DNA of 64,000 nt from Eutreptiella sp. 'Long Island Sound 2002' (GCA_964036045.1 OZ038381.1:157918283-157982282); one strand, 5' to 3'; positions 53,166 to 63,732 are shown, counted from the first letter of the stretch. Notes: generated by a model from the letters alone, not told the origin. Numbers and translations are program-made.

Positions 53166-54150
53166 CTTTGCCAGGTGGTGATCTTCTGTTCGAGGTCCTC
53201 CTTCAATTGGGATAGGTCTCCCATACGTCCTTGCTTCAGTGGCCATGAGCTGCGGGTAGGCTTCGCGTAGCATAGCTTTCTCGCCACCAACTTCCTCTTG
53301 GAATCCACATGCTCCCTGAGCCTGGATCGAGGGTCCAGCTCCTCGTCCACGGGGTCATCCACCCTCATGGAGAGTAGGGGTTTCAGTGGGGCGACGTACT
53401 CGGCGTTCTCCACTTCCTCCACACAGGTCTGCACGAAGAGGGCGTCGTGCTCAGTTTCGTCATCTGAGTGGATAGAGCTAGGTAGCTCAGATAGTCCACA
53501 CTCAGAGACTCCATCAGGAACAGGTACATGACAGGGAGAGTTGGGGGCGTTGGTGTCAGTCACGACGTACTCATCTCCTCCGGGTGTAGTCTCAACAGCA
53601 TCTTGAGGTCGTAGGCGATCGTTCAAGTCACCCAAGGCGAGTCCGTCGCTTTCTCGTTGTATAGCCTGGACCAGAGTCGGGTCCAGATCCTCCCAGGGAA
53701 TGGAGGTAAGACCTCCGTCCACCATGCTAAGCATACTCCCCCATCCGGGCTTCCCATTAGGCGTCTTGCGTCCCAAAGGCACATAGATGGCCTCATCAGG
53801 CAAACGAACAGAGCTGATAGTCAGCCTGTCCAGGAGGTTTCGCCAGTACTCGTTGCCCCCATGGGCTCCCCAATCGGGGGAACACAGAACCATACGGGAA
53901 CGTTCCAAGGCCACTTTGGTCAGCACCTTCCCCAGTTCACTGAACCTGGGGTTCCCGTAGGCCATCCCGAAAGAGGGCCAGTAAAATTTGTAGCTGCAGT
54001 TCTTCCCCTTGCTGCAGTAAAGGTCCAGTACATGCTGCTTGTGGCTGGCGAACAACTCCACACTCAGGTCTTCTCGAGAGTAGCCCAACTCCTTCAGACC
54101 TTGGTCTAGGACTTCCCCCAATAGTTGATAGTCCTCAGTTTTGGAGGCCG
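53166..54150 (-). pseudogene. B2 pol N-part with Dam-like domain, 5'-truncated
   Basis: Homology to B1 begins at AASKTEDYQLLGEVL (about 54150). Contains VELFASHKQHVLDLYCS, YGNPRFSELGKVL and VLCSPDWG. Gag and protease are missing. The ATG at 54316 gives a 55-residue chimeric leader from unrelated sequence. Confidence 0.85.
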
Positions 54151-54151
54151 C

Positions 54152-54686
54152 CTGAAAGTGCTGCCCTAGGTCGTGTATGGTGCCGGAGGGCTCAGGGCCG
54201 GCAAGACCGGGGGGGCAGGCACGCGAGGAGTCGACCTGAACGCTGCTGTTGGGGGTAGAACCGGATACACGGACACCAACGGAGGCAAGAGCGGCGACAA
54301 CGGAGGCAAGATCCATGCTGATTGTTATCCGGCAAAAAATCCCAGTCTATGAAGAAAATTGATGCGGATATTCCTAAGTACATCTGAGTGTCCATATCTA
54401 TCTGAAAAGATTTATATAAATCCGATTGTGAAAAAATATTTGGCCGATCTGGCTCGCGCACGCGCGTCAGCGGCAAATGGCGATTCCGGGTAAATGATCG
54501 GAACGCGGCAGATTTAGGATGAATGGACCGCGGAATCAGATCCGGCACATCAGAAATATATAGGTCTGATCCTGAGACTGAGCTGCGGGGCGGCGATTCC
54601 GCCGAAGCAGAGAAAATGACCAAAATGTAGCCAATCCGGGGCAGATCTGTGAAAATCTGAGCAGATGGGGGTTAGCCGCACTTACA
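54152..54686 (-). repeat. Probable start of element C 3' LTR, end not defined
   Basis: On the minus strand TGTAAGTGCGGC follows a purine tract, the usual TG start of an LTR, and CTATATATTTC (about 54563-54553) could be a TATA box. The other end is unclear, as it joins the B2 fragment at about 54150. Confidence 0.4.
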
Positions 54687-54696
54687 CTCCCCCTCC
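54687..54696 (-). promoter_or_regulatory. Probable polypurine tract of element C
   Basis: GGAGGGGGAG right before TGTAAG on the minus strand, 1.8 kb after the end of pol. Confidence 0.5.
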
Positions 54697-56499
54697 AAAA
54701 ACACACTGGGGTGTGCCTCTACGTCAACGAAGAACGTAGTGCGGGTAAGTCCCAGAAAAAAATAGAAATGTAGCCTCGATGGGGCGAAATCTGCTTGATC
54801 TGACCTGATTTGGGCTGAATTGGCACTGAATCAGGATGGATGAACCTGAAATGAGACAGAATGAGGAGTGACGAATAGTCCTCCGTGCAGTAAAACATTA
54901 GGTTATGGGCTAAAAAGCATGTAAACATATCCAGAATCGATACCAAACCATGCCCTGGTTGAGAATGAGGTAGATTATTGGTGGATTGAGTGGGAGAATC
55001 AAGAAATGGAGTGACATCTCGGCGCTCTGGCACAGTTTAGCTGTCGCGGGCACGCTACGGTGTCCTCCACGTACTCTACATCGTGTTACTCCCGCTTTTC
55101 TCGTTCTGAAAAGTGCAGCATGTGCTTCAGATTTGGCGCATCTGGTAGATGATCACAAGATTCAGCAAGATTGAGAATCAATTTGAGCAGAGATGAAGGA
55201 GATGAAACAATCACAGAGAGGGAAAACAAATACAAATGAAGTCTGCAGGCCCTAAGTGAACAGAAAAACATCAGCGTCAACGAACTAACTTCGCCTAACT
55301 TGCCTAACTTCGTTGAATGAGAGGAGATGACAAGGAAATCAACCTAAACTGTCCTAAAATGAGGAAATTCCCTCAGATGAAGGTGAAATGAAGCGGAATG
55401 TCTAGAATTGAAACTACTAACACCTTCGTTTAGACTAGAGTTAATATATATTGTCGTTTATTCAGCTGCATTGTGCTTTGCTGCACGTTGGTTCGCGAGC
55501 ATCCAACAGATTCCATGAAAATGTGGATCATGTGATGATGCATCATGATGGGACATGATGGCCCTGGATCCTTGGCATGTAACGCGCCGAAGGTTCGCTG
55601 AAGGCGCTTTACTGACAGTATATAACTGAGAGACACCGAATAGTCCTTTATTTACAGTGGCGGCGGTGTCAATTGAGTTGGACAAGGCCCATCTTTCGAT
55701 TGAGTCCCACAAGACACTTGGATTCACCATTTTCGACAGTTTCAGGTCGGATTGAGCTCACATTGGCGTGTGCCAAAAATACACTCGGTGTAGCTTCGGT
55801 GTATTTTGGTTGTCTGAACAATTGACGTCGGGGTTTTGCACTGTTGCGCAGAATGATGGACAAATCTGAGAAATTAAAGGTAAATTCAAGGAATCTGGAT
55901 CTGAATCTGGACTTTGGCTTCAGCATCACGGCAAATGAAGGTAAGATCTGTGTTCCTGGCGTCGCATCTAGTGCCGCCAGTACTACAGGGGGTGCCTGTA
56001 GGGGTGAATGTCGCCGGCCGGCGTTTTTACTATGTACATTTGCTTCCATCTGCACGAGTAGCCAAATTCCAAAGATGCACAGACCAACAGAGACAAGATT
56101 ACCCCGAATCTGCCTGAATTAAGCCTGAGTTTGGTTTTTTCTGGACACGGCAGCACACTCCGTGGCTTTCGGCAGCGTATCTACGCCTTGTCTGCCGAAC
56201 GGAGACCAAAGAAAAGTTGATTGACGTCAAATTATCAAACATTCGCAGTTCTCCACATCATGTCGTAATCAGGAAGAATGAACAGTGGATTGAGCAGAAT
56301 GTGGTTTTTTCAAGTCGTCAGAACACTCACATTGGAATAAGTGGTCGACGGGGCGAGGCTGGAGCTTTTGTAGGAGTTGGACATGCAAGGGTTTCGAACC
56401 TACACCCTTGAGCCCTAGCGACGAGTGCCATGACGCCCTGGACTAGACGACTGTTACCCAGATTATGGCGTCGGCGACTCAAGTCACGACGGGTCTCCC
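54697..56499 (-). other. Element C long 3' noncoding region
   Basis: 1.8 kb without a convincing ORF between the chromodomain ORF and the PPT. It includes the tRNA-like sequence at 56381-56458. Confidence 0.5.
56381..56458 (-). ncRNA. tRNA-like sequence after element C pol
   Basis: The minus strand has TCGTCTAGTCCAGG (A-box-like) and, 36 nt later, GGTTCGAAACC (perfect B box). The anticodon arm is not clear. Either a tRNA pseudogene or the head of a SINE. Confidence 0.4.
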
Positions 56500-57830
56500 T
56501 CAATTCGGCCAAGCACGAATACATGTGACCACCAACCTGTCTGGTGGGGCCCTCGTACGGCTTGGGCGCTGCAAATCAGCGGCCGAACTCGAAGCTTGGT
56601 CCTCATTTGGCTCCTGGGCTGGCCTGACCGCAGGAGGGGGGATCGACGGATCAGCTCTGGAAGGTGGCTGCTGAGGGCCGTAAAAGGCTGGATCTCGATT
56701 CACCACAGGTCTTTTTCCGTCGCTCTCCACCTGTCTGTCTGGTTTCGACAGACAGTCAGTCAGGAGTACGCCAATTTCGGGGTGCTTCTTGAGGAAGTCG
56801 ATGAACCCCTTGGTGTACCCATGGACAAAAGAATGGGCTGGTTCCCAGTTGTTGTGACTGGAATCAAAGCCCCTCCACTCACATAGAAATTCCCATTCGC
56901 CCTTTTCGTCACGTCTTGCCTCTAAAATCCTCTTGAGTTCGTACTTCCCCCCTTCGATGACCCGATCGGACAAAAATTTCGAAGTCCAAAAAAGGGGTTT
57001 AACCCGATCCTTGGGGGAGAGGATCTCTCTCTTGAGGCGATCGCCCGAAACTTCAATTTCCCTGCTGACATCCACACGAATCCTCCACCTGTTCTCACCT
57101 AGACGCGCTGTAACAGCGAATGGCCCCTCCCACAAGGGAAGAAGCTTATGATCTCCGTCCAGGGTGGTTTCGGATTTTCGAAGCCAAACTCGATCATCGA
57201 CTTCAAAATTGTGGGGGTTTTTTCGGCCTTGATTCTGGACCCAAAGCCAGTCAGCTTGATGCTTATCGATTAATTTCGAGACAGTTTTTTCTGCTCGTTG
57301 GATTTCGTCCAAAAACAACGAAGCATCTTTACAAGGGCGAGGATTATTCAACGGCATGTTCCACCAACACTTCTTTCGTCCAAAGACAATTTCATTTGGA
57401 GAAAGGCCATGGTACAAGGGCGTGTTGTGGTAACGGCGAAGCAATGCGAAGAGAACTTCAAGCCAATGGAAGTCTTTCTCACTGGCGAGCTCCTTACGAA
57501 GCATATTTATAATGGAGCGGCCGGCTCTTTCGCCAGGCAGCGCTCGATGTGAGTGGATTTCACATCTCAGGTGGTGGATTCCAAGGCGAGCACATAATTC
57601 CTTCCACCATTCGGAGGTGTACTCTTTGCCTGAGTCCGTAACCACCTCGAATGGGACGTCCCAACCTCCCATCCAGGTCTGCGCGCACCATTTGGCGGCA
57701 GCCTTGCCAGTCATCGACTCGATGTTACAAGGCAACACCTGAATGTAGCCGGAATGACGGCACTGAATAAGGAGCACACCATTGACTTTTTTATTCGTCC
57801 AATGGCACTCTTCGTCGTCGAGTTCACCAA
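56500..57830 (-). pseudogene. Element C integrase C-half and chromodomain
   Basis: Holds VVTDSGKEYTSEWW (Asp) and PGERAGRSI (Glu, 35 residues later), completing the D-D-35-E triad whose first Asp (VTSDFFEL) is in the upstream frame. Then comes the GPY/F-like region (WLRKSETTLDGDHKLLPLWE; PFAVTARLGENRWRIRV) and the chromodomain KYELKRILEARRDEKGEW...RGFDSSHNNWEP. A Pro/Ser-rich tail ends at 56500. The frame differs from RT because of a 1-base shift near 57830. Confidence 0.87.
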
Positions 57831-60800
57831 GAGTTCGAAAAAATCACTGGTGACTCTGTTAAAGAGGCGCTCCGGAATAGGGTGTGGCCTCAGATGGCCG
57901 TGCTTCTTCGCGCTGGGGGGCGTCGAGACAGCACATTGGGCACATCCGGCGGCTACTTTCATACAATGAGTATATAGCCTTGAGCCAAACAACCTATGTT
58001 TAATCATCGACCATAATCTACGGCCATGTGCGTGGGGGGACTCCCATTTGTGCCACCAGTTTAACACTCCGGGGGCCAGGGCGTCTGGTACGCACAATTT
58101 ACCCTCCATCCACAGCTTCCCCCCATCCAACGAATATTCAGAATAAATTCCATCCTTATGAGCATCTTTGGATTTGAGATTCTCAAAGACCTCTTTAAAC
58201 ATGGAATCATGCAGATAATCATTCGTCCAGTCACGGATGATCAGGGAATCTTTCGGCAGGGGTGGAGTTTTGGCCGGATCTCGACGCTTAATGCCCTGAA
58301 TCAACCGAAATCCACTTACTGGTCGGGTATACTCAAACCGTTTCACACTCCCTGAGGAGGGATCGGTGACTTTCTCAACGACTTTCAGTGATTTGGTGAC
58401 AATCTCATGGGCATGCGCCGGATCTGAGAAGGCCGTGATGTCATGACACGGTAATGTATGCCGTTTAACAGAGCATTGCATGCATTCACGTCGAATGAGC
58501 TTTTTTTCTTCCTGATCCCACTCGATTACGACGTGGCGGTCCTGCTCCGTACCATGGATGTTGGTACTTTGCAGCCCCTCTGAAGCGGGGTAAGCCCATC
58601 GGCTCAGAGCATCCGCTACCGTGTTGTGTTTTCCAGGCAAATACGACACATGGAGGTCAAACAAACTGAGAAATTCATGCCATCTGGCCCGTCGACCAGC
58701 TGGGCTCGCGATTGTATCAATGTGTTCGGTGGCCCAATACTCCAGAGATCGATGATCCGTCAGGACCTCGACTCGATTGGTGCCAACCCATGATTGGTAC
58801 TTCTTCAGCGCGCAGATTATGGCATAAGTTTCTTGCTCACGCGGTGACCATTGCATCTGGCGTGGAGCTAGCTTCCGAGACCAAAATGCAAGAGGGTAAT
58901 GATCACCTGTGGCTTCATCAACCTGTTCAAGGACAGCTCCGATCGCGTACCTAGAAGCGTCGGTTCTTATGTAGAAGGGTCGGTCGAATTTCGGCACATG
59001 CAACGTGGCGACTTCGCAGAGGGCCGCCTTCAAGTGATGGAAGGCCTCCTCGCACTCGTCGGTCCACTTGACACGAACCTTTGAACCTGCCTTGCCCGCA
59101 TCTCTCCCTACCTTCAATAATTCAGTGAGGGGGGCAGCAAATTTGGCATAATTCGGCACAAAAGTGTGGTAAAAATTGCAACAACCCAGGAATCCTCTCA
59201 ATTCCGTGATCGTCTCAGGGCGCTCCCACTTCTGAATAGCGACGAGCTTCCCTGGACTGGGTCGTCGGGTGCCATTCTCAAGGAGAGAACCACAAAATTC
59301 GACTGATTTTAAAAATAGTTTTCCCTTCTTTGGCCCACAAATCAGCTGATTGGCATCAAGAATGTCCAAAACCTGGTTCAGCTGCTTTTCATGTAGGGCC
59401 ACCAGCTCGGCTTCGGTCAGTCCCTCCCCCTCTGTCGCGATGATTATGTCATCTATGTACACACTCACGAAGGCACGAAGCTCAGGATGAGCTGTAAAAA
59501 GCACATCCTCCATCATTCTTTGAAAAAACGAAGGGGCATTCTTCAGGCCCATGGGCATGACCGTCCACTGCACTGGGCCACATGGCGTGCACATACAGGT
59601 GAGAGGTCGGCTGTCCTTCCTCAACGGCATTTGGTGAAAGCCGTGACGGAGATCCAGCACAGAAAACAAACGACCTCTTGCCCTCTTGGCGATTTCCTCC
59701 TCAATGAGGGGCAGGGGGTGTGAATCCGCCTTGGTTTCGGCGTTGAGGTTGCGAAAATCAACAACCATTCGCCAACCATCAATAGTGTTCTGGTCTGCAG
59801 GCGGCGGCTTCGGGACTGTGAAGGGTGCACAGCACCACTCGCTGGTCATACAACCCTCAAGCCAACCAAATTCCCTGAGGTTTCTCTCGATTATTTTTCT
59901 GAGTATCTCATGTTTCTGTCCATGGTTCTCATAAGGACGCTGTTTCTTCGCCTTGTACCCTTCACGAAGCTCGATGAAGGCTTCACCGAACTGCCCACGG
60001 ACAGGGGGGTCTTTGATCAACTTCCCCGAAAGGGTTGTGTCCTTCCGTTCCTCAAAAATCTTGTCTCTTTTCTTGGAACACAACTCAGTGTCCACCTGAT
60101 CGCCAGGAATTACTGTCGAAAAAACTTTGGCGATTTCTTCGGCCTTGGCAGGAAGAATCTTCTTACGGATGTCCCTAAAAAGGTCCGTATCAACTGCCTC
60201 TTGAGGATAGGTGGGTCGAGTGTCGACATTCCAGAGATTCTCTTCGTGATCCAGCTCCTCGAAAGGATCTATGAAAGCTTCTACACGGGGTTTTTCATAA
60301 AAAACTCTGAATTTGCGGCGCGAAGAAAATTTTTTCGTCGTCCGTGCGCCGTAGATTCTTTTGGATGTAGATCGTATTGGGGAAGAGGGAGACGAGGCGG
60401 ATCCATTTGACGTTGGATCACCTTCGGCATTTGACGGACAAAAATCAGAAAAAATAGATTCATCATCAGTACCACGCTCAACCTCAGATTCAGACCGAAC
60501 ACAGGAATCAGTACTAGAATCAGCAGAATCAGAGTCAGAAAGTTTTCCATCCACCAGGAATGCAAGCGAACTCCAGGGCCGCTGTGGCAGGGGACCTGTG
60601 TCGTCCCTGGCATACAGCTTAATCTTCCTGGGAAGTTCGATGTAATCTACACAAATGTCTTGCAATTCCTGAAACCAAGGCTTGTCGTCCCACAAGGGCA
60701 CAACTAAAATCGCCTGGGTTTTATCTTGCTTGATTTTGTGGATGACCTGCTGGATTAAGTGAAACGGAGGATTAATCCATAACTTCTTGTCCCATTTATG

Positions 60801-60998
60801 GGTCCAAGCGTCGCGAAAGTGCTTGTCAAAGCGTTTGTTCTCGCGGTTAGCAAAGGCATCATACTGTGGCCAAAAGGAATGGTGTTCATAAAAATATTCA
60901 CAAATTGTATCGCGCCATTTGTCGACAACTCTGTAGGATGAAGAGTGCCAGCGCGAAGGGCGTCGTGGCTGGGAGTCCCTACGAAGACATTCTAACTC
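57831..60998 (-). pseudogene. Element C pol: Dam-like domain, RT, RNase H, integrase start
   Basis: Frame open from after TGA at 61001-60999. The Dam-like part is WPQYDAFANRENKR, WINPPFHLIQQVI (NPPF at 60773-60762) and AILVVPLWDDKPWFQEL. Then an acidic linker and RT (MVVDFRNLN, VMPMGLKNAPSFF, SVYIDDIII at 59459-59448, a canonical YIDD). RNase H: YIRTDASRYAIGAV, QETYAI, LTDHRSLEYW, NTVADALSR. Integrase begins (HKWESPHAHGRR; CAQCAVS; VTSDFFEL). It then shifts frame near 57830. One stop and two frameshifts separate it from protease and from the integrase end. Confidence 0.9.
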
Positions 60999-61170
60999 TC
61001 AGGAGTAATCGGCACTCCCATTCACCTCTGCAATGGTGACATCTTCGCCAAACTTTGGTGTAACCTTTTGCTTCAAAAATTCTTCTGCACTTTTAAACCC
61101 TGCGTGCAAAAAAAGAAATTCAGGACGCTCCAAGGGACCTGACTCCAGCAGAAAAACAACGCCGATGACC
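60999..61170 (-). pseudogene. Element C linker between protease and Dam-like domain
   Basis: In the pol frame: GVVFLLESGPLERPEFLFLH and KFGEDVTIAEVNGSADYS, then TGA. Protease reaches this frame only by a frameshift near 61170. The TGA is probably a decay mutation. Confidence 0.6.
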
Positions 61171-61686
61171 TACGGGCGCCACCCTGTTCTTGCGAAGCCA
61201 AGGATGGCCCAAGTAAAGGTCATACTTTATGTCGGCACGATAGAAGTAGTCATCCTTAAGAATAACTTCCTCCACATTGCCTTCTTCACAAAGGTCTTGA
61301 GCGACCAAATGAGTTGATATATAACAACCGCGTTGCCCACCTGCGAGAGGATGTCCAGAAACTCCCTCGAGGGTAACAGGATGAGGCGAATCAAACACGC
61401 AGTCGTCAGGCAAAAAGGAATTGGATTGGAGATTTACCTCCGATCCATTGTCACACAAACAAGTGGCGAGGTGGAAATTGCCCTTGCAATCAGAGACCCA
61501 CAGCTTTGTGACAAACTGACGGGCCCTGTGCTTGGACTGTACACCAACCTCGTCCACTACAACAGAAGGATCCGCTGCCGGATCCAGGGGAGAGGAGACA
61601 AGCGACCCTACATCAAGTAGTGGTGGAGAAGGAATCTGGGGATCATGCCTGAAATCGCCTGGGGAGGGGCGATTTTCGTGGCTCCC
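61120..61686 (-). CDS. Element C protease-like domain, in frame after gag
   Basis: Opens directly after the gag TAG. Contains CDNGSEVNLQS (catalytic-type Asp at 61452-61450, with Asn in place of Ser/Thr of D-S/T-G) and YDLYLGHPWLRKN (the I-L-G-x-x-W-L motif). Before it lies a Pro-rich linker (RPSPGDFRHDPQIPSPP). DNG in place of DSG or DTG is odd for a retropepsin, and activity is uncertain. Confidence 0.7.
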   Translation of the reverse strand, partial: GSHENRPSPGDFRHDPQIPSPPLLDVGSLVSSPLDPAADPSVVVDEVGVQSKHRARQFVTKLWVSDCKGNFHLATCLCDNGSEVNLQSNSFLPDDCVFDSPHPVTLEGVSGHPLAGGQRGCYISTHLVAQDLCEEGNVEEVILKDDYFYRADIKYDLYLGHPWLRKNRVAPVGHRRCFSAGVRSLGAS

Positions 61687-61689
61687 CTA
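61651..61689 (-). promoter_or_regulatory. Candidate stop-readthrough site of element C with possible pseudoknot
   Basis: GCC TAG GGG AGC CAC, in frame from gag to protease. A stem of GAAAATCGCC (61678-61669) with GGCGATTTC (61659-61651) starts about 8 nt after the stop. Its loop (CCTCCCCA) can pair with GGGGAG that begins at the last base of the stop codon. The arrangement is like the MLV gag-pol readthrough signal (UAG plus pseudoknot). Confidence 0.55.
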
Positions 61690-63690
61690 GGCGTTCTGAC
61701 CTCCAGTGGCTGCCTTAACATTATGGACACACCCTGATTCGTCGACCCACTCATCTTGGAGCGGATCATCTGCTGGATTCAAGGCATTTAATTCATAATC
61801 TCGGTCCGCATCGGACACCTGATCTGCACCTGAGACCTGATCCACACGATGGTTGCCCTTTCCACGTCCACGGCCACGGCCGCCGGATGATGGACCTCCA
61901 CCGTCGCCACGCCCTCTGCCCTTACCAGAGGAAGGGGTTCCCGAAGGATTTCCCTTACCTTTACCCTGGAATCCTGGAGCATTTCCCTTGTTTGCACCGG
62001 ATTGAGGGGTTTGGCCTGGATTTCGATTTCCGCCTCCGGCATTGCTATTGGGATTTTTCTGGCCGTTCGGCTGCCCACCGGAGCCGGATGGAGTCCGATT
62101 TCCTGTGCCTTGGGACCCGCCAGGGCCTCCAGGATTTTTGTTTCCACCGGAGGGGGTCGGATTCCCTTTTCCAGCCTTCCCACCGTGCACCTGTCTGTCA
62201 TTCTTGTCTGAATTCTGCGAATTACTGATATTTTCACCAATCACCTTGTGATCGTAAGGAGACCATCGGTGATTATCAGTAGAATGCGTCTTAGCTCGGT
62301 TCGTAGAACCTAAAAGAAGGCAGATGCTACAGTGCTGTTGAACATTCCGGGTGTCATTTACCTTTTTGTTGCCCTTTTGGGCCCCATTTTGGGTGTTTTG
62401 CTGGGTATTCTTGTTTCCCCCAAGACCCTCATGGAAATTCTGGTTGGCGGCGTCGGCGAGCCGCTCAATCTCCTCCCAGAGTTCCTTCGGGGTGTACGAA
62501 AACACCCAGTTTTTGGCCTTCAGGCGGTGGCCATGGAAGCTGACTCCCCTGTTGAGGACTTGGACAAACAAGTCCCGATCCTCGTGTTCATGAAACTTGA
62601 TTTTCCACGTCTCCTCAGTGAATTTCACCTTGGAGAAGGACGTGGGGGAGCACTTTTGAAGTGCCTCCCTGACGGAAAACTTGTTGGCAGAGGCATCGAA
62701 GCCTTCCACCTCCGCCCACCAGGTCTTGACCTTTTCTTCGGACTGTTTGTTGCGAAGGGTGGCGGCAGTTTCTAAGGGGATCTTGTCAAAAATCAGACTT
62801 TTCAGCTCGGCACTAGAAAATTTTTCGCCTGAATGTTCAGCTTCTTCCACTAAATTCCAGAAGCGCTGTTTTTTGTCTTGCACTTCGTGCAAGATTAATC
62901 GCGAGAATGAAGGAAAATTCTTCAACATTTGGTGGTAGTGGTCCTCTGGCAGCCGGGATCCACGTACCTCCAACTGTTCCCACACCTCATCAAAGGTAAG
63001 GGGGGAACTTGTATCCTCGCGATCACTCCAATTCCTGAGCCAAGTGTTGGCCGGCGCTCCCTCAAGGCAATCCAAGAGGGCCATCAGGAACTGATCATCT
63101 TGGAGTTTTTGAGTCTTAACCCACAGTTTAAATTCCCGTTGGAACTGAGGCCAACGTCGGGGGTTCCCATTATACTTCGGTTGCTTGGCAACCTGACGAA
63201 GTCGCAAGGAAGTAGGATTAAGAAGCGAATCCAGCCCAACACCGGCCGTAATGGCAGACACCTTGGCGGCATCATTCGCCACACCAGCTCCAGCGAGGGT
63301 CTGGGCGAGCAACAGCTGGGCTAAGGTATTGGAATCAGCAGCAGGAGGGGCAGTACGGGAGGCAGTTCGCTTGGCATTCTGAGCCTCAGTCCTAGCCTTC
63401 GCCGTCCTACTCTCAGAACGAGAGATTTTAACCCTTTCCTTTAGCTTGGTCCTGCTGATCCTTGCATCGGTGGTCCTGGAGTCCACCGAAGGAGCAATTG
63501 AAAAAATTTCTGTCGCCTCCTCCGATGGCTCTGTTGCTTGTTCCACCGATGAGGCGCCCTCAGACCGCATGTGCGTCTTCAAAAGATTTTTTATTCCCAG
63601 CGTTTGAATGATGAGGTGCATTTGATCTTTGAGCTGTTGGAGCTCAGCATCTCGCTGGAATCTGCAGGAGCAGTCGGCAGGACAGTACAT
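61687..63690 (-). CDS. Element C gag
   Basis: 667 codons, intact. N-terminal Cys motif (CPADCSC) and coiled-coil-like ELQQLKDQMHLIIQTL, then basic and Ser/Thr-rich sequence. The retrotransposon gag domain follows (KYNGNPRRWPQFQREFKLWV; MALLDCLEGAPANTWLRNW; TFDEVWEQLEVRGSRLPEDH). CSICLLLGSTNRAKTHSTDNH is a C-x2-C...H...H candidate zinc site in place of a CCHC knuckle. The tail is Gly/Pro/Asn-rich and RGRG-rich (RNA binding). It ends ATGGQNA at a TAG that continues in frame into protease. Confidence 0.87.
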   Translation of the reverse strand: MYCPADCSCRFQRDAELQQLKDQMHLIIQTLGIKNLLKTHMRSEGASSVEQATEPSEEATEIFSIAPSVDSRTTDARISRTKLKERVKISRSESRTAKARTEAQNAKRTASRTAPPAADSNTLAQLLLAQTLAGAGVANDAAKVSAITAGVGLDSLLNPTSLRLRQVAKQPKYNGNPRRWPQFQREFKLWVKTQKLQDDQFLMALLDCLEGAPANTWLRNWSDREDTSSPLTFDEVWEQLEVRGSRLPEDHYHQMLKNFPSFSRLILHEVQDKKQRFWNLVEEAEHSGEKFSSAELKSLIFDKIPLETAATLRNKQSEEKVKTWWAEVEGFDASANKFSVREALQKCSPTSFSKVKFTEETWKIKFHEHEDRDLFVQVLNRGVSFHGHRLKAKNWVFSYTPKELWEEIERLADAANQNFHEGLGGNKNTQQNTQNGAQKGNKKVNDTRNVQQHCSICLLLGSTNRAKTHSTDNHRWSPYDHKVIGENISNSQNSDKNDRQVHGGKAGKGNPTPSGGNKNPGGPGGSQGTGNRTPSGSGGQPNGQKNPNSNAGGGNRNPGQTPQSGANKGNAPGFQGKGKGNPSGTPSSGKGRGRGDGGGPSSGGRGRGRGKGNHRVDQVSGADQVSDADRDYELNALNPADDPLQDEWVDESGCVHNVKAATGGQNA

Positions 63691-63732
63691 GCCGTGTCCT
63701 GAAGGGCCTGAGCAGGCTGTCGGACCGCTGAT

